64,000 nt of DNA from Micromonospora radicis (GCF_003583405.1 NZ_QXEC01000019.1:1-64000); one strand, 5' to 3'. Positions 8,136 to 16,574 are shown, numbered from the stretch's first letter. Program-made: numbers and translations. The notes: generated from the sequence alone by a model not told the origin.

Positions 8136-9634
8136 AGCTTCCGGCCGTACAGCATCTTGACCGCCTTCACCAGGCGGGCGATGTCGGCCGGGGTGCGTTC
8201 GAAGGTGGTCGAGGGCAGCGCCGAGCGGGCCCGGCGGCGGGTCACCGCCTTGGCCCGGCCGAACTCGCGTAGCCCGTCCTCGCCGTGGATGCGGCCGAAG
8301 CCCGACTCGCCGACGCCGCCGAACGGCAGGGTGGACATGCCGGCGAAGGTGAGGGTCGAGTTGATCGAGGCCATGCCGGAGCGCAGGCGCCGGGCGATGG
8401 CGACCGCGCGGCGGCGGCCGAAGACCGAGCCGCCCAGGCCGTACGGCAGGGCGTTGGCCAGGGCGAGGGCCTCGTCGGCGGTACCCACCCGGTTGATCGT
8501 CAGCGTCGGGCCGAACGTCTCCTCGCGGACCGCGGCGGCGTCCTCCGGCACGTCGACCAGCACCGTCGGGTGGGCGTACGGCGGTCGTACCGCGTCCGGC
8601 CCGCCGAGCACGGCGCGACCGCCCCGCTCCAGCGCGTCGGCGATGTGCCGGCGGATGACGTCCAGCTGGCTCGGCATGGTGATCGGGCCGACGTCGGCGT
8701 CCTGCGGGCCGACGGTGAGCCGGCCGGCGCGCTCCACCACGCGGTCGACGAAGGCGTCGAAGGCCGGCTCCACGACGTAGACCCGCTCGATGCCGATGCA
8801 GGTCTGCCCGGCGTTGGTCATCGCACCCCAGACACATGCCTCGGCGGCTGCGTCCAGGTCGGCGTCGACGTCGACGATCATCGCGTCCTTGCCGCCGGCC
8901 TCGATCAACACCGGGGTCAGCGACTCGGCGCAGGCCGCCATCACCTTCTTCGCGGTGGCGGTGGAACCGGTGAAGGCGAGCTTGTCGACCCCGGCGCGGC
9001 ACAGCGCCGCGCCGACCTCGGCCAGCCCGTGCACCGTGCTGAAGACGGGTTGCTCGGGTACCACCTCGGCGAACGTGTCGACCAGCCACTGCCCGACCAC
9101 CGGGGTGTACTCGCTGGGCTTGAAGACCACCGCGTTGCCGGCGGCCAGCGCGTACGCGGCGGAGCCGATCGGGGTGAAGACGGGGTAGTTCCAGGGGCCG
9201 ATGACGCCGACCACGCCGTACGGCTGGTATTCCAGGTGGGCGGAGAACTCGGCCAGGATGAGCCGCGAGCGGACCCGGCGGTGACCGAGCACCCGGCGGG
9301 CGTTGCGGGCCGCCCAGTCGACGTGCTCCACCGAGGTCACGATCTCGACGAGGGCGTCGGGGACGGGCTTGCCGCCCTCGGCGTGCACCAGCTCCGCGAG
9401 CTGCTCCATCCGCTGGGCGAGCAGGCGACGCCAGCGCAGCAGCCGGTCGCGTCGCCCGTCGAAGCCGAGTCCGGCCCACCACTGGCCGGCGGTGCGGGCC
9501 CGTTCGACGGTCCGTTCGACGTCGACCACGGTGGAGAGCGGCACCCGGCCGGCCTCCTCGCCGGTCGCCGGGTTGGTCGAGATAAGGTGGTCGCCCTCGA
9601 TGACCGGGGTGCCCGGCAGTTGCGGAGCCGTCAT
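8132..9634 (-). CDS. NAD(P)-dependent aldehyde dehydrogenase (succinate-semialdehyde dehydrogenase-like)
   Basis: The 500-aa product is a canonical ALDH. It has NAD-binding GPWNYPVFTPIGSAAYALA with FKPSEYTP, the catalytic Glu in LIEAGGKDAM (residue about 252) and the nucleophile Cys in NAGQTCIGIERVYV (about residue 286). The motif EETFGPTLTI and the C-terminal LPFGGVGESGFGRIHG complete the fold. Overall sequence character is closest to actinobacterial GabD2-type enzymes, but substrate preference is inferred. The last 45 residues (a basic stretch, then TPADIARLVKAVKMLYGRKL) extend beyond the usual end. It is monocistronic and convergent with nucS. Confidence 0.9.
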   Translation of the reverse strand: MTAPQLPGTPVIEGDHLISTNPATGEEAGRVPLSTVVDVERTVERARTAGQWWAGLGFDGRRDRLLRWRRLLAQRMEQLAELVHAEGGKPVPDALVEIVTSVEHVDWAARNARRVLGHRRVRSRLILAEFSAHLEYQPYGVVGVIGPWNYPVFTPIGSAAYALAAGNAVVFKPSEYTPVVGQWLVDTFAEVVPEQPVFSTVHGLAEVGAALCRAGVDKLAFTGSTATAKKVMAACAESLTPVLIEAGGKDAMIVDVDADLDAAAEACVWGAMTNAGQTCIGIERVYVVEPAFDAFVDRVVERAGRLTVGPQDADVGPITMPSQLDVIRRHIADALERGGRAVLGGPDAVRPPYAHPTVLVDVPEDAAAVREETFGPTLTINRVGTADEALALANALPYGLGGSVFGRRRAVAIARRLRSGMASINSTLTFAGMSTLPFGGVGESGFGRIHGEDGLREFGRAKAVTRRRARSALPSTTFERTPADIARLVKAVKMLYGRKL

Positions 9635-9843
9635 GGCGGAAGTCTAGACCTGAGACCTACTCGCCGGTACGGCAGTCGGGCCGGGCCGGCGCCGGTTCAC
9701 CGGGCGGGGTTCACGCACCGTAAGGAGCCAGCGGCAAGTGTCTTCCCGGTTACTTATCGGTGCCCGCCCGGGCAGTGGAGGTGGACGCTTGGTGATGGCA
9801 GGCTGACGCGGGGTGGTCGTACGGGGTGGAGGTCGGACGGGGC

Positions 9844-10305
9844 ATGGAGGAACATCCGCAGCTGTTGCCGCTGCTCACGGTGGCTACCGGGCCGATGCGC
9901 GGGCTCGGGTTCCGGTTGGGTCACCAGCCGCTGGTGATCGGTCGTGACCCGGCGGTCGACATCGTCGTGCACGATCCGCACCTGAGCCGTCGGCACGCCG
10001 AGATCTGGCTGGCCGGCGAGGGGGTATCGGTGGTTGATCTCGGTTCGACCAACGGCACCTGGGTGAACGAACTCCGTACCACCGGGGTGGCTCGGCTCAC
10101 CGACGGTGACGTGATCCGGATCGGTCAGACGGAGTTGCGCTTCTTCGACCCCGGGTTGGCGCGGACCGACCCGGTGGGCCTGAGCTTCGGGGTGCCCCGC
10201 CAGGAGCGGCGTACCACGCTGGCGCTGCCGATCGCCCCCACGGGCCCGACGCCGGCGCCCCGCGCCTCGACGGCCGCCCGCTACGTGGCAGACTCGCCCG
10301 CGTAA
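9844..10305 (+). CDS. FHA domain protein
   Basis: The 153-aa protein consists mainly of one forkhead-associated domain (residues about 10-105), which binds phosphothreonine. The hallmarks GRDPAVDIVV, HLSRRHAEIW and LGSTNGTWVN are all present. A Pro/Ala-rich tail of about 45 residues follows. ATG 9844 is chosen over GTG 9826 because GGAGG lies 11 nt upstream of the ATG. The partner kinase is not in the window. The stop codon abuts the putative operator of the next gene. Confidence 0.88.
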   Translation: MEEHPQLLPLLTVATGPMRGLGFRLGHQPLVIGRDPAVDIVVHDPHLSRRHAEIWLAGEGVSVVDLGSTNGTWVNELRTTGVARLTDGDVIRIGQTELRFFDPGLARTDPVGLSFGVPRQERRTTLALPIAPTGPTPAPRASTAARYVADSPA

Positions 10306-10324
10306 CCTTAGCGGTCGTTAACGT
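10305..10324. promoter_or_regulatory. Putative TetR-type operator, site 2 of 4
   Basis: ACCTTAGCGGTCGTTAACGT shares the core CCTTAGCGGTCGTT with the sites at 2503, 21525 (minus strand) and 24532. It begins at the last base of the FHA gene and lies 33 bp before the GTG start of the fused 3-hydroxyacyl-CoA dehydrogenase. The right arm is less conserved than in the other sites. Confidence 0.5.
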
Positions 10325-10357
10325 ACCGGCCGCCCGGATCGGACAGGGGGGCCAGGC

Positions 10358-11956
10358 GTGACGCGCGAGTTCACCAGGGTCGGTGTGGTGGGTCTGGGCA
10401 CCATGGGTGCCGGCATCGTCGAGGTGTTCGCCCGCAACGGCGTCCCCGTGGTGGCCGTGGAGGTCTCCGCGGCGGCCCTGGACCGGGGCCGGGCCAACCT
10501 GACCGGCTCGACCGACCGCGCGGTTTCCCGGGGCAAGCTCGCCGAGGCCGACCGGGACGCCCTGCTCGGCCGGGTCGACTTCGCCGTCGGGCTGGACGCG
10601 CTGCACTCGGTGGACCTGGTGATCGAGGCGGTGCCCGAGCGCCTCGACGTGAAGCAGCGGCTCTTCGCCGAACTGGACCGGATCTGCCACCCCCAGGCGA
10701 TCCTCGCCACCAACACCTCGTCGTTGAGCGTCACCGAGATCGCCGTGTCGACCGGACGACCACAGCAGGTCGTCGGCGTCCACTTCTTCAACCCGGCGCC
10801 GGTGATGAAGCTGGTGGAGATCGTGCGTACGGTGGTCACCGCCGCCGACGTGGTGGCCGACGTGGAGGCGCTCTGCGCCCGGCTCGGCAAGGTCGACGTC
10901 ACCATCGACGACCGGGCCGGTTTCATCGCCAACGCCCTGCTGTTCGGCTACCTCAACCAGGCCGTCGGCATGTTCGAGGCCGGGTACGCCACCCGCGCCG
11001 ACCTCGACGCCGCGATGAAGCTCGGCTGTGGCCTGCCGATGGGCCCGCTGGCCCTGCTGGACCTGATCGGCCTGGACACCGCGTACGAGATCCTGGAGAC
11101 CATGTACCGGCGGGGCGGCCGCAACCGCCGGCACGCCCCGGTGCCGCTGCTGCGGCAGATGGTCACCGCGGGGCTGCTGGGCCGCAAGACCGGCCGGGGC
11201 TTCTACACCTACGAGCGGCCGGGCTCGTCGAAGGTCGTACCGGACGAACTGACCCCGCGACCGGCGCAGACCGGCGGCGTCCGGGCCGTCGGCAAGGTCG
11301 GCGTGGTCGGTTCCGGGGCGACGGCCGAGGGTCTGGTCGGGATCCTCGGCGACGCCGGTCACCCGGTGGTCGCGGTGCCGGCCGGCGCCGACCCGAGCGG
11401 GCTGGCCGACGTCGACCTGGTGGTCGTGGCGTCGGACACCACCACCGCGGCGCGGCCGGTGATCGAGGCGGCGATGGCCACCGGCCGCCCGGCCGACGTG
11501 GTGGGCCTGCACTTCGTCCAGCCGCCGAAGGCCGCCCCGCTGGTGGAGATCGTGCGGACGGTCCGTACCTCGGCCGAGACCGTCGCCGCCGCCCGCGCCC
11601 TCGTCGCCGACCTCGGCAAGACCGGGGTGCTCTGTGCCGACCGGTCCGGTCTCGTCGTGGACGCGCTGTTGTTCCCGTACCTCAACGACGCCGTGCGGAT
11701 GCTGGAGGCCGGCTACTCGACCGTCGACGACATCGACCACGCGATGAAGCTGGGCTGCGGCTACCCGACCGGCCCGTTCGAGTTGCTCGACGCCGTCGGG
11801 CTGGACGTGGCGCTGGCCGTGCTGCGCGGGGTGTACCGGGAGCAGCGCGAGCCGGGGCTGGCTCCGGCGCCGCTGCTGGAGAACCTGGTCACCGCCGGCT
11901 ACCTGGGCCGCGAGTCGGGTCGGGGCTTCCGCGCGCAGCCGGCCGCGCAGGGGTAG
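10358..11956 (+). CDS. Tandem-duplicated 3-hydroxyacyl-CoA dehydrogenase
   Basis: The 532-aa protein contains two 3-hydroxyacyl-CoA dehydrogenase units. The first (residues 1-285) is complete: Rossmann VVGLGTMGAGIVEVF, ILATNTSSLSV, the catalytic His/Glu in VVGVHFFNPAPVMKLVEIV, and GRKTGRGFYTYE. The second (about 310-530) keeps VVGLHFVQPPKAAPLVEIV and the dimerisation domain, ending GRESGRGFRAQ. Its Rossmann part is shortened and eroded (VVGSGATAEGLVGIL; no NTS motif), so it may not bind NAD. The likely role is beta-oxidation. GTG is the start; a putative operator lies 33 bp upstream. Paralogous to the 2573 gene. Confidence 0.9.
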   Translation: MTREFTRVGVVGLGTMGAGIVEVFARNGVPVVAVEVSAAALDRGRANLTGSTDRAVSRGKLAEADRDALLGRVDFAVGLDALHSVDLVIEAVPERLDVKQRLFAELDRICHPQAILATNTSSLSVTEIAVSTGRPQQVVGVHFFNPAPVMKLVEIVRTVVTAADVVADVEALCARLGKVDVTIDDRAGFIANALLFGYLNQAVGMFEAGYATRADLDAAMKLGCGLPMGPLALLDLIGLDTAYEILETMYRRGGRNRRHAPVPLLRQMVTAGLLGRKTGRGFYTYERPGSSKVVPDELTPRPAQTGGVRAVGKVGVVGSGATAEGLVGILGDAGHPVVAVPAGADPSGLADVDLVVVASDTTTAARPVIEAAMATGRPADVVGLHFVQPPKAAPLVEIVRTVRTSAETVAAARALVADLGKTGVLCADRSGLVVDALLFPYLNDAVRMLEAGYSTVDDIDHAMKLGCGYPTGPFELLDAVGLDVALAVLRGVYREQREPGLAPAPLLENLVTAGYLGRESGRGFRAQPAAQG

Positions 11957-12009
11957 GGCGCGTCACCGCCCCCGCAACCACCGCCCGAACCGCCCGTACC
12001 CTGGACGAC

Positions 12010-12330
12010 GTGAGTCCGCGTCGTAACCGTCCCCGCCGCGACGAATCCGTGCAGCTGGACGCCGAACGCGTCCGGCACGGTGTCGCGTCGGTGCAGCAGT
12101 GGCGTGACGGCGACTGGCAGGTCCGGGCGATCAGCGGCGGCACCAAGACCTACCGTTGCCCCGGTTGCGACCAGGAGATCCGGCCCGGGGTGGCGCACCT
12201 GGTGGCGTGGCCGGCCGACGACCGGGGCGACCTGACCGACCGGCGGCACTGGCACACCGGCTGCTGGCGGGCCCGGGACCGCCGGGCACCGGTGATCCAG
12301 CGCGGCCGTGGCGCACCCCGGCACGGCTGA
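12010..12330 (+). CDS. Small conserved zinc-ribbon-like protein
   Basis: The 106-aa basic protein has a central CxxC (YRCPGCDQEI, residues about 51-60) and a distal HWHTGCW (about residues 80-86), giving a Cys/His set able to bind zinc. N- and C-termini are Arg-rich (SPRRNRPRRDES; RRAPVIQRGRGAPRHG). Proteins of this shape are widely conserved next to hydrolase genes in actinobacteria and are sometimes labelled ATP/GTP-binding, without evidence visible here. GTG is the start. It is followed after 72 bp by the alpha/beta hydrolase gene, probably in one transcript. Confidence 0.75.
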   Translation: MSPRRNRPRRDESVQLDAERVRHGVASVQQWRDGDWQVRAISGGTKTYRCPGCDQEIRPGVAHLVAWPADDRGDLTDRRHWHTGCWRARDRRAPVIQRGRGAPRHG

Positions 12331-12402
12331 CCGCCCCGACCGCGCGCCGCCGATCCCGGGGGCCGACGGGCGCGACCGGATCGGGCAGGGGAGACTGGAC
12401 GC

Positions 12403-13212
12403 ATGAGTGCACCGATCCGCGCGTCCTCGATCCTGCCCGGCCGGCGGGAGGACATCGAGTTGCACACGGCGGACGGCCTGCGCCTGGTGGGCGAGCTGGC
12501 GCTACCGGCCGAGCGGGCGCCCGTGGCCACCCTGGTCTGCCTGCACCCGCTGCCCACCCACGGCGGCATGATGGACAGCCACGTGTTCCGCAAGGCGGCC
12601 TGGCGGCTGCCCGCCCTGGCCGACCTGGCGGTGCTGCGGTTCAACACCCGGGGCACCAGCAGCGTACGCGGCACCAGCGAGGGGGCGTTCGACTCGGCCG
12701 TCGGCGAGCGCTACGACGTGGCCGCCGCCATCGAGTACGCCGAGTTCCACGAGCTGCCGAACATCTGGCTGCTCGGCTGGTCCTTCGGCACCGACCTGGT
12801 GCTCAAGTACGGCGCCGATCCGTCCGTGTCCGGCGCGATCCTGCTCTCCCCGCCGCTGCGGTTCTCCGAACCGGCCGACCTGGCCCACTGGGCCGAGTCG
12901 GGCAGGCCGCTGACCGCGCTGGTGCCGGAGTTCGACGACTACCTGCGCCCGCAGCAGGCCCGCGAGCGGTTCGCGGCGGTGCCGCAGGCCGAGGTCATCG
13001 GCGTACCCGGTGCGAAGCACCTCTGGGTCGGCGACGCCGAGACGGTGCTGGACGAGGTGGTCCGGCGGGTCAACCCGGCCGTGCCGGTGCCGCTGCCGAC
13101 GACCTGGGACGGGCCGATGGAGACCGGCGATGCCAGCGCGTACGCCGACCGGACGGTGGCCGCGTTCGCCGACACGCCGGTGGCGGGCCCACCGCAGCGC
13201 CGGGCCGAGTGA
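12403..13212 (+). CDS. Alpha/beta hydrolase
   Basis: The 269-aa soluble protein has the nucleophile elbow GWSFGTD (Ser at about residue 128), the oxyanion region CLHPLPTHGGMMD, RFNTRGTSSVRG near strand beta-4, and a plausible catalytic His in PGAKHLWVGDAE (about residue 206). The overall pattern is the dienelactone-hydrolase/CocE-like subfamily often annotated as a conserved actinobacterial hydrolase. The substrate is unknown. ATG is the start, and the gene probably shares a transcript with the zinc-ribbon gene upstream. Confidence 0.85.
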   Translation: MSAPIRASSILPGRREDIELHTADGLRLVGELALPAERAPVATLVCLHPLPTHGGMMDSHVFRKAAWRLPALADLAVLRFNTRGTSSVRGTSEGAFDSAVGERYDVAAAIEYAEFHELPNIWLLGWSFGTDLVLKYGADPSVSGAILLSPPLRFSEPADLAHWAESGRPLTALVPEFDDYLRPQQARERFAAVPQAEVIGVPGAKHLWVGDAETVLDEVVRRVNPAVPVPLPTTWDGPMETGDASAYADRTVAAFADTPVAGPPQRRAE

Positions 13213-13266
13213 GCGGGCACCCGCCGGACCGGGTGCTGTCAGCGGGCCCGCCGGGCTCGGTGCCGG

Positions 13267-14577
13267 TCAGCGGGCGTCCTGGCGGGGGATCACCACCTCG
13301 CGCAGGATCAGCTGGACGGCGGCCACGGTCGGGATGGCGATGAGCGCGCCGATCACGCCCAGCAGGGCGACCCCGAGCAGCGCCGCGACCAGCGCGGCGA
13401 CCTCGTTGACGTGCACCGACCGGCGCATGATCTTGGGATAGATGAGGTAGTTCTCGATCTGCTGGTAGAGCACGAAGAAGACCAGGCAGGCGATCCCGAC
13501 CGACGGGCTGGTGGCGAAGCCGACCAGGCTGACGATGACCGCGCCGATGGTCGCGCCGATCTGCGGGATCAGGTCGGTGACCGCGACGACCACGGCCAAC
13601 GCGAACGGGTACGGCAGGCCGACGGCCAGCGCGAAGACGAAGGCCGTCGCCCCGGCCAGCACGGCGATGGCCAGCGCGCCGACCATGTAGGCGCCGACCT
13701 TGGTCAGGATCTCGTCGCCGATCAGCTGCACCCGCTCCCGGCGGGAGCCCGGCACCAGCGCGTACCCGAGGTCGCGCATCCGGTCGAAGTAGACCAGGAA
13801 GTAGATGGTCAGTACCAGCACGGTCAGCACCCGGAAGACCGTGCCGAAGACCAGTTGGGCACCGCCGAGCACGCCGCCCAGCGCCCGACCGACCACGTCC
13901 GCGTTGGCCGCCTCCTGCACCCGGCGCATCAGGTCGAACCGGACGGCCAGGTCGTTGACCGTCTCGTTGCGGCGCAGCGCGTCCAGGTAGCTCGGCAGCT
14001 GTTCGAGGAACTGCCCGGACTGGGTCACGATCGGCGGTACCAGCGCCAGCACCCCGGCGCAGAGCAACGCCAGCACGGTCAGCGTCACCGTCGCCACCGC
14101 CAGCCCACGCGGCAGCCCCCACGCGCGCAGCCGGACCACCGCCGGGTGCAGGCCCACCGCGAGGAACAACGCGATGACCACCAGGACCAGGATCCCGGCC
14201 GCGTTGCGCAGGCCCAGATAGACCGCGTACGCGGACAGTACGCCGAGTGCGCCGGTGAAGCCGACCAGGAAGCTGTTGCGCCGCAGCGGCCGTCCCGGCG
14301 TACCGAACCGGCTGCCGTCCCCACCCGTCGTACGCTGCGCCGGAGCGACCCCCGACGGTACGTTCGTCTCGGCGGCGGCGAGCGGTGCGGTGTGCTGCGC
14401 CGGGCTGGACGGTGCGGTGTGCCGCGCCGGGGCTGTGGTGGCGGTCTCCGGCCGGTCCCGGATGGTCCCGGTCGTCGCGGCATCGTGTCGGTCCCGGGTC
14501 GTCCCGGTCGCCGGTCCGTCGGGTGCCCCGGTACCCGTCGTCGCCGGCCGCGACTGCTCCGGCCCGCCCTGCGTCAT
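13267..14577 (-). CDS. AI-2E family transporter (PerM/YdiK-like membrane protein)
   Basis: The 436-aa product has about 105 low-complexity Ala/Thr/Pro/Arg residues (repeats such as TGTIRDRPETATT), then a polytopic domain. Hydrophobic segments begin at FLVGFTGALGVLSAYAVYLG, with pairs near GILVLVVIALFLAVGL and LAVATVTLTVLALLCAGVLAL. The family core is recognisable in FDRMRDLGYALVP, GLPYPFALAVVVAVTDLIPQIGATIGA and YQQIENYLIYPKIM. The family includes AI-2 exporters and Na+/H+ antiporters, so the substrate is uncertain. GGGGAGG lies just upstream of ATG 14577. A 15-bp tandem repeat sits about 50 bp upstream of the start. Confidence 0.88.
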   Translation of the reverse strand: MTQGGPEQSRPATTGTGAPDGPATGTTRDRHDAATTGTIRDRPETATTAPARHTAPSSPAQHTAPLAAAETNVPSGVAPAQRTTGGDGSRFGTPGRPLRRNSFLVGFTGALGVLSAYAVYLGLRNAAGILVLVVIALFLAVGLHPAVVRLRAWGLPRGLAVATVTLTVLALLCAGVLALVPPIVTQSGQFLEQLPSYLDALRRNETVNDLAVRFDLMRRVQEAANADVVGRALGGVLGGAQLVFGTVFRVLTVLVLTIYFLVYFDRMRDLGYALVPGSRRERVQLIGDEILTKVGAYMVGALAIAVLAGATAFVFALAVGLPYPFALAVVVAVTDLIPQIGATIGAVIVSLVGFATSPSVGIACLVFFVLYQQIENYLIYPKIMRRSVHVNEVAALVAALLGVALLGVIGALIAIPTVAAVQLILREVVIPRQDAR

Positions 14578-14625
14578 TCGGCCTCCCCGTTCAGGCTCCA
14601 CCCTGTACTCGCCGTTCCTCGATCC

Positions 14626-14700
14626 CGCTCGGCCTGGGCCCGCTCGGCCTGGGCCCGCTCGGCCTGGGCCCGCTCGGCCTGGGCCCGCTCGGCCTGGGCC
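14626..14700. repeat. Five perfect 15-bp tandem repeats
   Basis: The unit CGCTCGGCCTGGGCC is repeated five times without a mismatch, between the 3' end of the DUF397 gene and the start of the AI-2E gene (both minus strand). A perfect array of this kind is usually length-variable by slippage. It lies in the 5' leader of the AI-2E gene. Confidence 0.9.
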
Positions 14701-14714
14701 GGAGCGGCCGGTGG

Positions 14715-14897
14715 TTACCGCCGCTTGAGCCGGCCGACGAAGGCCCGCCAGGTCTGCGGGGTGAACGCGAGCACCGGGCCCTGCCGGTCCTTGCTGTCGC
14801 GGACCGCGACCACGCCGGGCAGGTTGTCGGCCACCTCGACGCATTCGACATGCGCGCTGCGGACGGCGGTCCGCCAGATCGCGCCGGTCAGGTCCAT
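14715..14897 (-). CDS. DUF397 domain protein
   Basis: The 60-aa protein matches DUF397: W at position 8, the VECVEVADN block, AVRDSKDRQGPVLAF, and TWRAFVGRLK at the C-terminus. DUF397 proteins are the small partners of DUF5753/HTH regulators in actinobacteria (BldB/WhiJ-like systems in Streptomyces). Its ATG overlaps the end of the HTH gene by 10 bp in the same direction. It remains intact although its upstream partner is frameshifted. Confidence 0.9.
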   Translation of the reverse strand: MDLTGAIWRTAVRSAHVECVEVADNLPGVVAVRDSKDRQGPVLAFTPQTWRAFVGRLKRR

Positions 14898-15608
14898 GAC
14901 TTCGCCACTTCCTTGAGGAGTTCGATCGACTGTTGGCGCGACAGTGCCTCGTTGCGCACCGTCTCCCAGCGCGCCAACAGCGTAGCCAAGTCCGCCTCTC
15001 CCGTGGCCGGTGCGGCGGTCAGCTGAGTCTCCATCATCGCCACCCAGCTCCCGTCGGCACCCCGTGCCAGATGAAACGGCCCGTACAGGCCGACGTGCAG
15101 CCCGGCACTGAGTGGGATGACGTGAACGCTGACGTTCGGCCGTTCGGTGCCGGCGATCAGGTGCTTGACCTGCTCGACCATGACAGACCGGAAGTGCTCT
15201 TCGTGTCGGTGCAGGATGGCCTCGTCGATGACCGCGATGAGCTGGGGCGGGTCGGCGGATCACCGCACGGGCGTAACCCTCGGTCTGCAACAGGCCCGGG
15301 ATCAACGTGGGCTCGAAGATCCGGAGCTGGCGGGCCTGGGTCTGGGCGTCAAACCAGGGCAGGAACCAGGAGGGCTGGGCCTCCCGCTCGGCGATGCGCA
15401 GCAGCGACGCCAGCAGCCCGCCGGAACGCAGCACTTCGTCGGCGCGGGCCAGCAACGGCCGGTCGTACGGTCGGCTGCCCGTCTCGACGGCCGAGACCAT
15501 CGACGGCGAGTAGTGCACCAACTTGCCGAACTCCTCCTGACTCAGCCCGGCGGCCACCCGTAACCGGCGTAGCTGCGCCCGGATCAGGTCGGCGGTCGAC
15601 TCCTCCAC
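14888..15608 (-). pseudogene. XRE-family HTH/DUF5753 regulator, frameshifted with internal deletion
   Basis: The N-terminal part (GTG 15608; HTH at RLRVAAGLSQEEFGKLVHYS, followed by SAVETGSR) runs in one frame through FEPTLIPGLLQTEGYARAVI. The C-terminal part (PQLIAVIDEAILHR, ERPNVSVHVIPLSAG, GPFHLARGADGSWVAMMET) is in another frame from about 15265. The total of 721 bp is not a multiple of three. The segment of about 25-30 residues normally linking the two (a helical stretch ending in the LTRxDPPQL region) is missing. The wild-type protein would be a WhiJ/BldB-partner regulator of about 280 aa. GGAGG lies 4 nt before the GTG. The intact DUF397 partner lies downstream, and the small operon at 15892 is divergent. 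Confidence 0.78.
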
Positions 15609-15891
15609 AGTTCCTCCACAATCGCGTACCGAGAAACGCTCACCGTTCCCAGCCGGCACGCCGGCTGCGCAGCCGCGCTACGACCAGGCTCGATGCCTTC
15701 CGACAGTAGTGGCCCGCTCAGCACTGTCAGCCATGCCGGGCTCGTCCGCTGCCGGGGAGGGCGCGGACGGGTCTTGGCCGGGGCCGCCCCCCATTCCCCC
15801 GGGCGGGCGGCCCCTTCCAACCACTCCTGGTACGTCGCTGCCGCTCCGCACGGGCAGCAGCCCGTACCCAGGCTCGCTAACGGAGGTCGAC

Positions 15892-16170
15892 ATGCGTGTC
15901 CGCTGGTACCGATGCCCGACAATGCTCCTGCCGGTCCTGCCCCGACGACAGCGCGGCGCGCACCTGCCGGACTGGATGCGCCAGCCGACGCGGCCGCTGC
16001 CGATCCAACACCCCGGCCGCCCCGGCCGGCTGACCCCAGGCCAGCAAAGTCGCACGAACCGCGCCCAGCCCTGCGACGCGTACGGCGTCGAGCAGCACCC
16101 CGCGCACGGCGTTGCACGGTGGGGCGCGGATGGCGTTGCACGGCGGCCCGCGAGCGGCGGCCGACCGTGA
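15892..16170 (+). CDS. Small basic protein, divergent from the HTH/DUF397 locus
   Basis: The 92-aa product starts MRVRWYRCP and contains LPDWMRQPTRPLPIQHPGRP followed by LTPGQQSRTNR. That Pro/Arg-rich block recurs in small actinobacterial proteins encoded beside DUF397/HTH genes. Function is unknown. A clear GGAGG lies 5 nt before the ATG. Its stop overlaps the GTG of the next gene (GTGA), so the two are translationally coupled. The segment between RWYRCPT and LLPVLPRRQ seems short, possibly a small in-frame loss. No membrane segment is visible. Confidence 0.65.
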   Translation: MRVRWYRCPTMLLPVLPRRQRGAHLPDWMRQPTRPLPIQHPGRPGRLTPGQQSRTNRAQPCDAYGVEQHPAHGVARWGADGVARRPASGGRP

Positions 16171-16475
16171 TCACCACGCGGCTACCGACACCCGGCGACG
16201 GCCCGGCACCCGAGCGCCCACGCGCAGCCGGCGACGGCCCCCCGCACACCCCGCTGCGTCCGATGTGGTGCTGCCGTGCCGACGGCCAGCCCTGGCCGTG
16301 CGCCCAAGCCCGGCTCCTGCTCACCGTGGAGTACGACGGAAACCGGATCGGCCTGTCGATCTACCTGGCCGGCCTGATGTACGAGGCGATGCGTGACCTC
16401 TACCGCCTCAACCCGTACGACGCCCCCGCCCCCGCCGCGCTGTTCGCCCGCTTCCTCACCTGGGCAACCCCCTGA
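16167..16475 (+). CDS. Small conserved protein of the HTH/DUF397 neighbourhood (often called flavin reductase-like)
   Basis: The 102-aa protein begins at a GTG overlapping the upstream stop by 4 bp. Its conserved part is LRPMWCCRADGQPWPC, ARLLLTVEYDGNRIGLSIYL, then MRDLYRLNP and ALFARFLTWA. This W-x-C...WPC / DL...LN / F..WA pattern recurs in actinobacteria beside DUF397/XRE genes. Such proteins are sometimes annotated as flavin reductase, but no flavin-binding motif is visible, so the function is open. Four 18-bp tandem repeats follow the stop codon. Confidence 0.7.
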   Translation: MITTRLPTPGDGPAPERPRAAGDGPPHTPLRPMWCCRADGQPWPCAQARLLLTVEYDGNRIGLSIYLAGLMYEAMRDLYRLNPYDAPAPAALFARFLTWATP

Positions 16476-16483
16476 CCCCGCCT

Positions 16484-16555
16484 CCCGTGCCCTCGCTCTG
16501 TCCCGTGCCCTCGCTTTGTCCGGTGCCCTCGCTCTGTCCCGTGCCCTCGCTCTGT
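16484..16555. repeat. Four 18-bp tandem repeats
   Basis: The unit CCCGTGCCCTCGCTCTGT occurs at 16484, 16502, 16520 and 16538. Copies 2 and 3 each differ by one base, and a degenerate fifth copy follows. The array starts 9 bp after a stop codon, inside a 397-bp gene-free stretch (16476-16872) that otherwise holds two hairpin elements. Confidence 0.88.
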
Positions 16556-16574
16556 CCCGCGCTTGCTGCATCCC

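Noticed and set aside
14626..14700. Tandem repeats considered as a CRISPR array
   Set aside because: The units are directly adjacent with no unique spacers, and no cas genes occur in the window. The same applies to 16484 and 30969.
15693..16475. A single long protein of 260 residues covering the region after the HTH gene
   Set aside because: Its first 150 residues are low-complexity Pro/Ala/Arg with no ribosome site. Two coupled shorter genes (15892 and 16167) with GGAGG and a GTGA overlap explain the region better.
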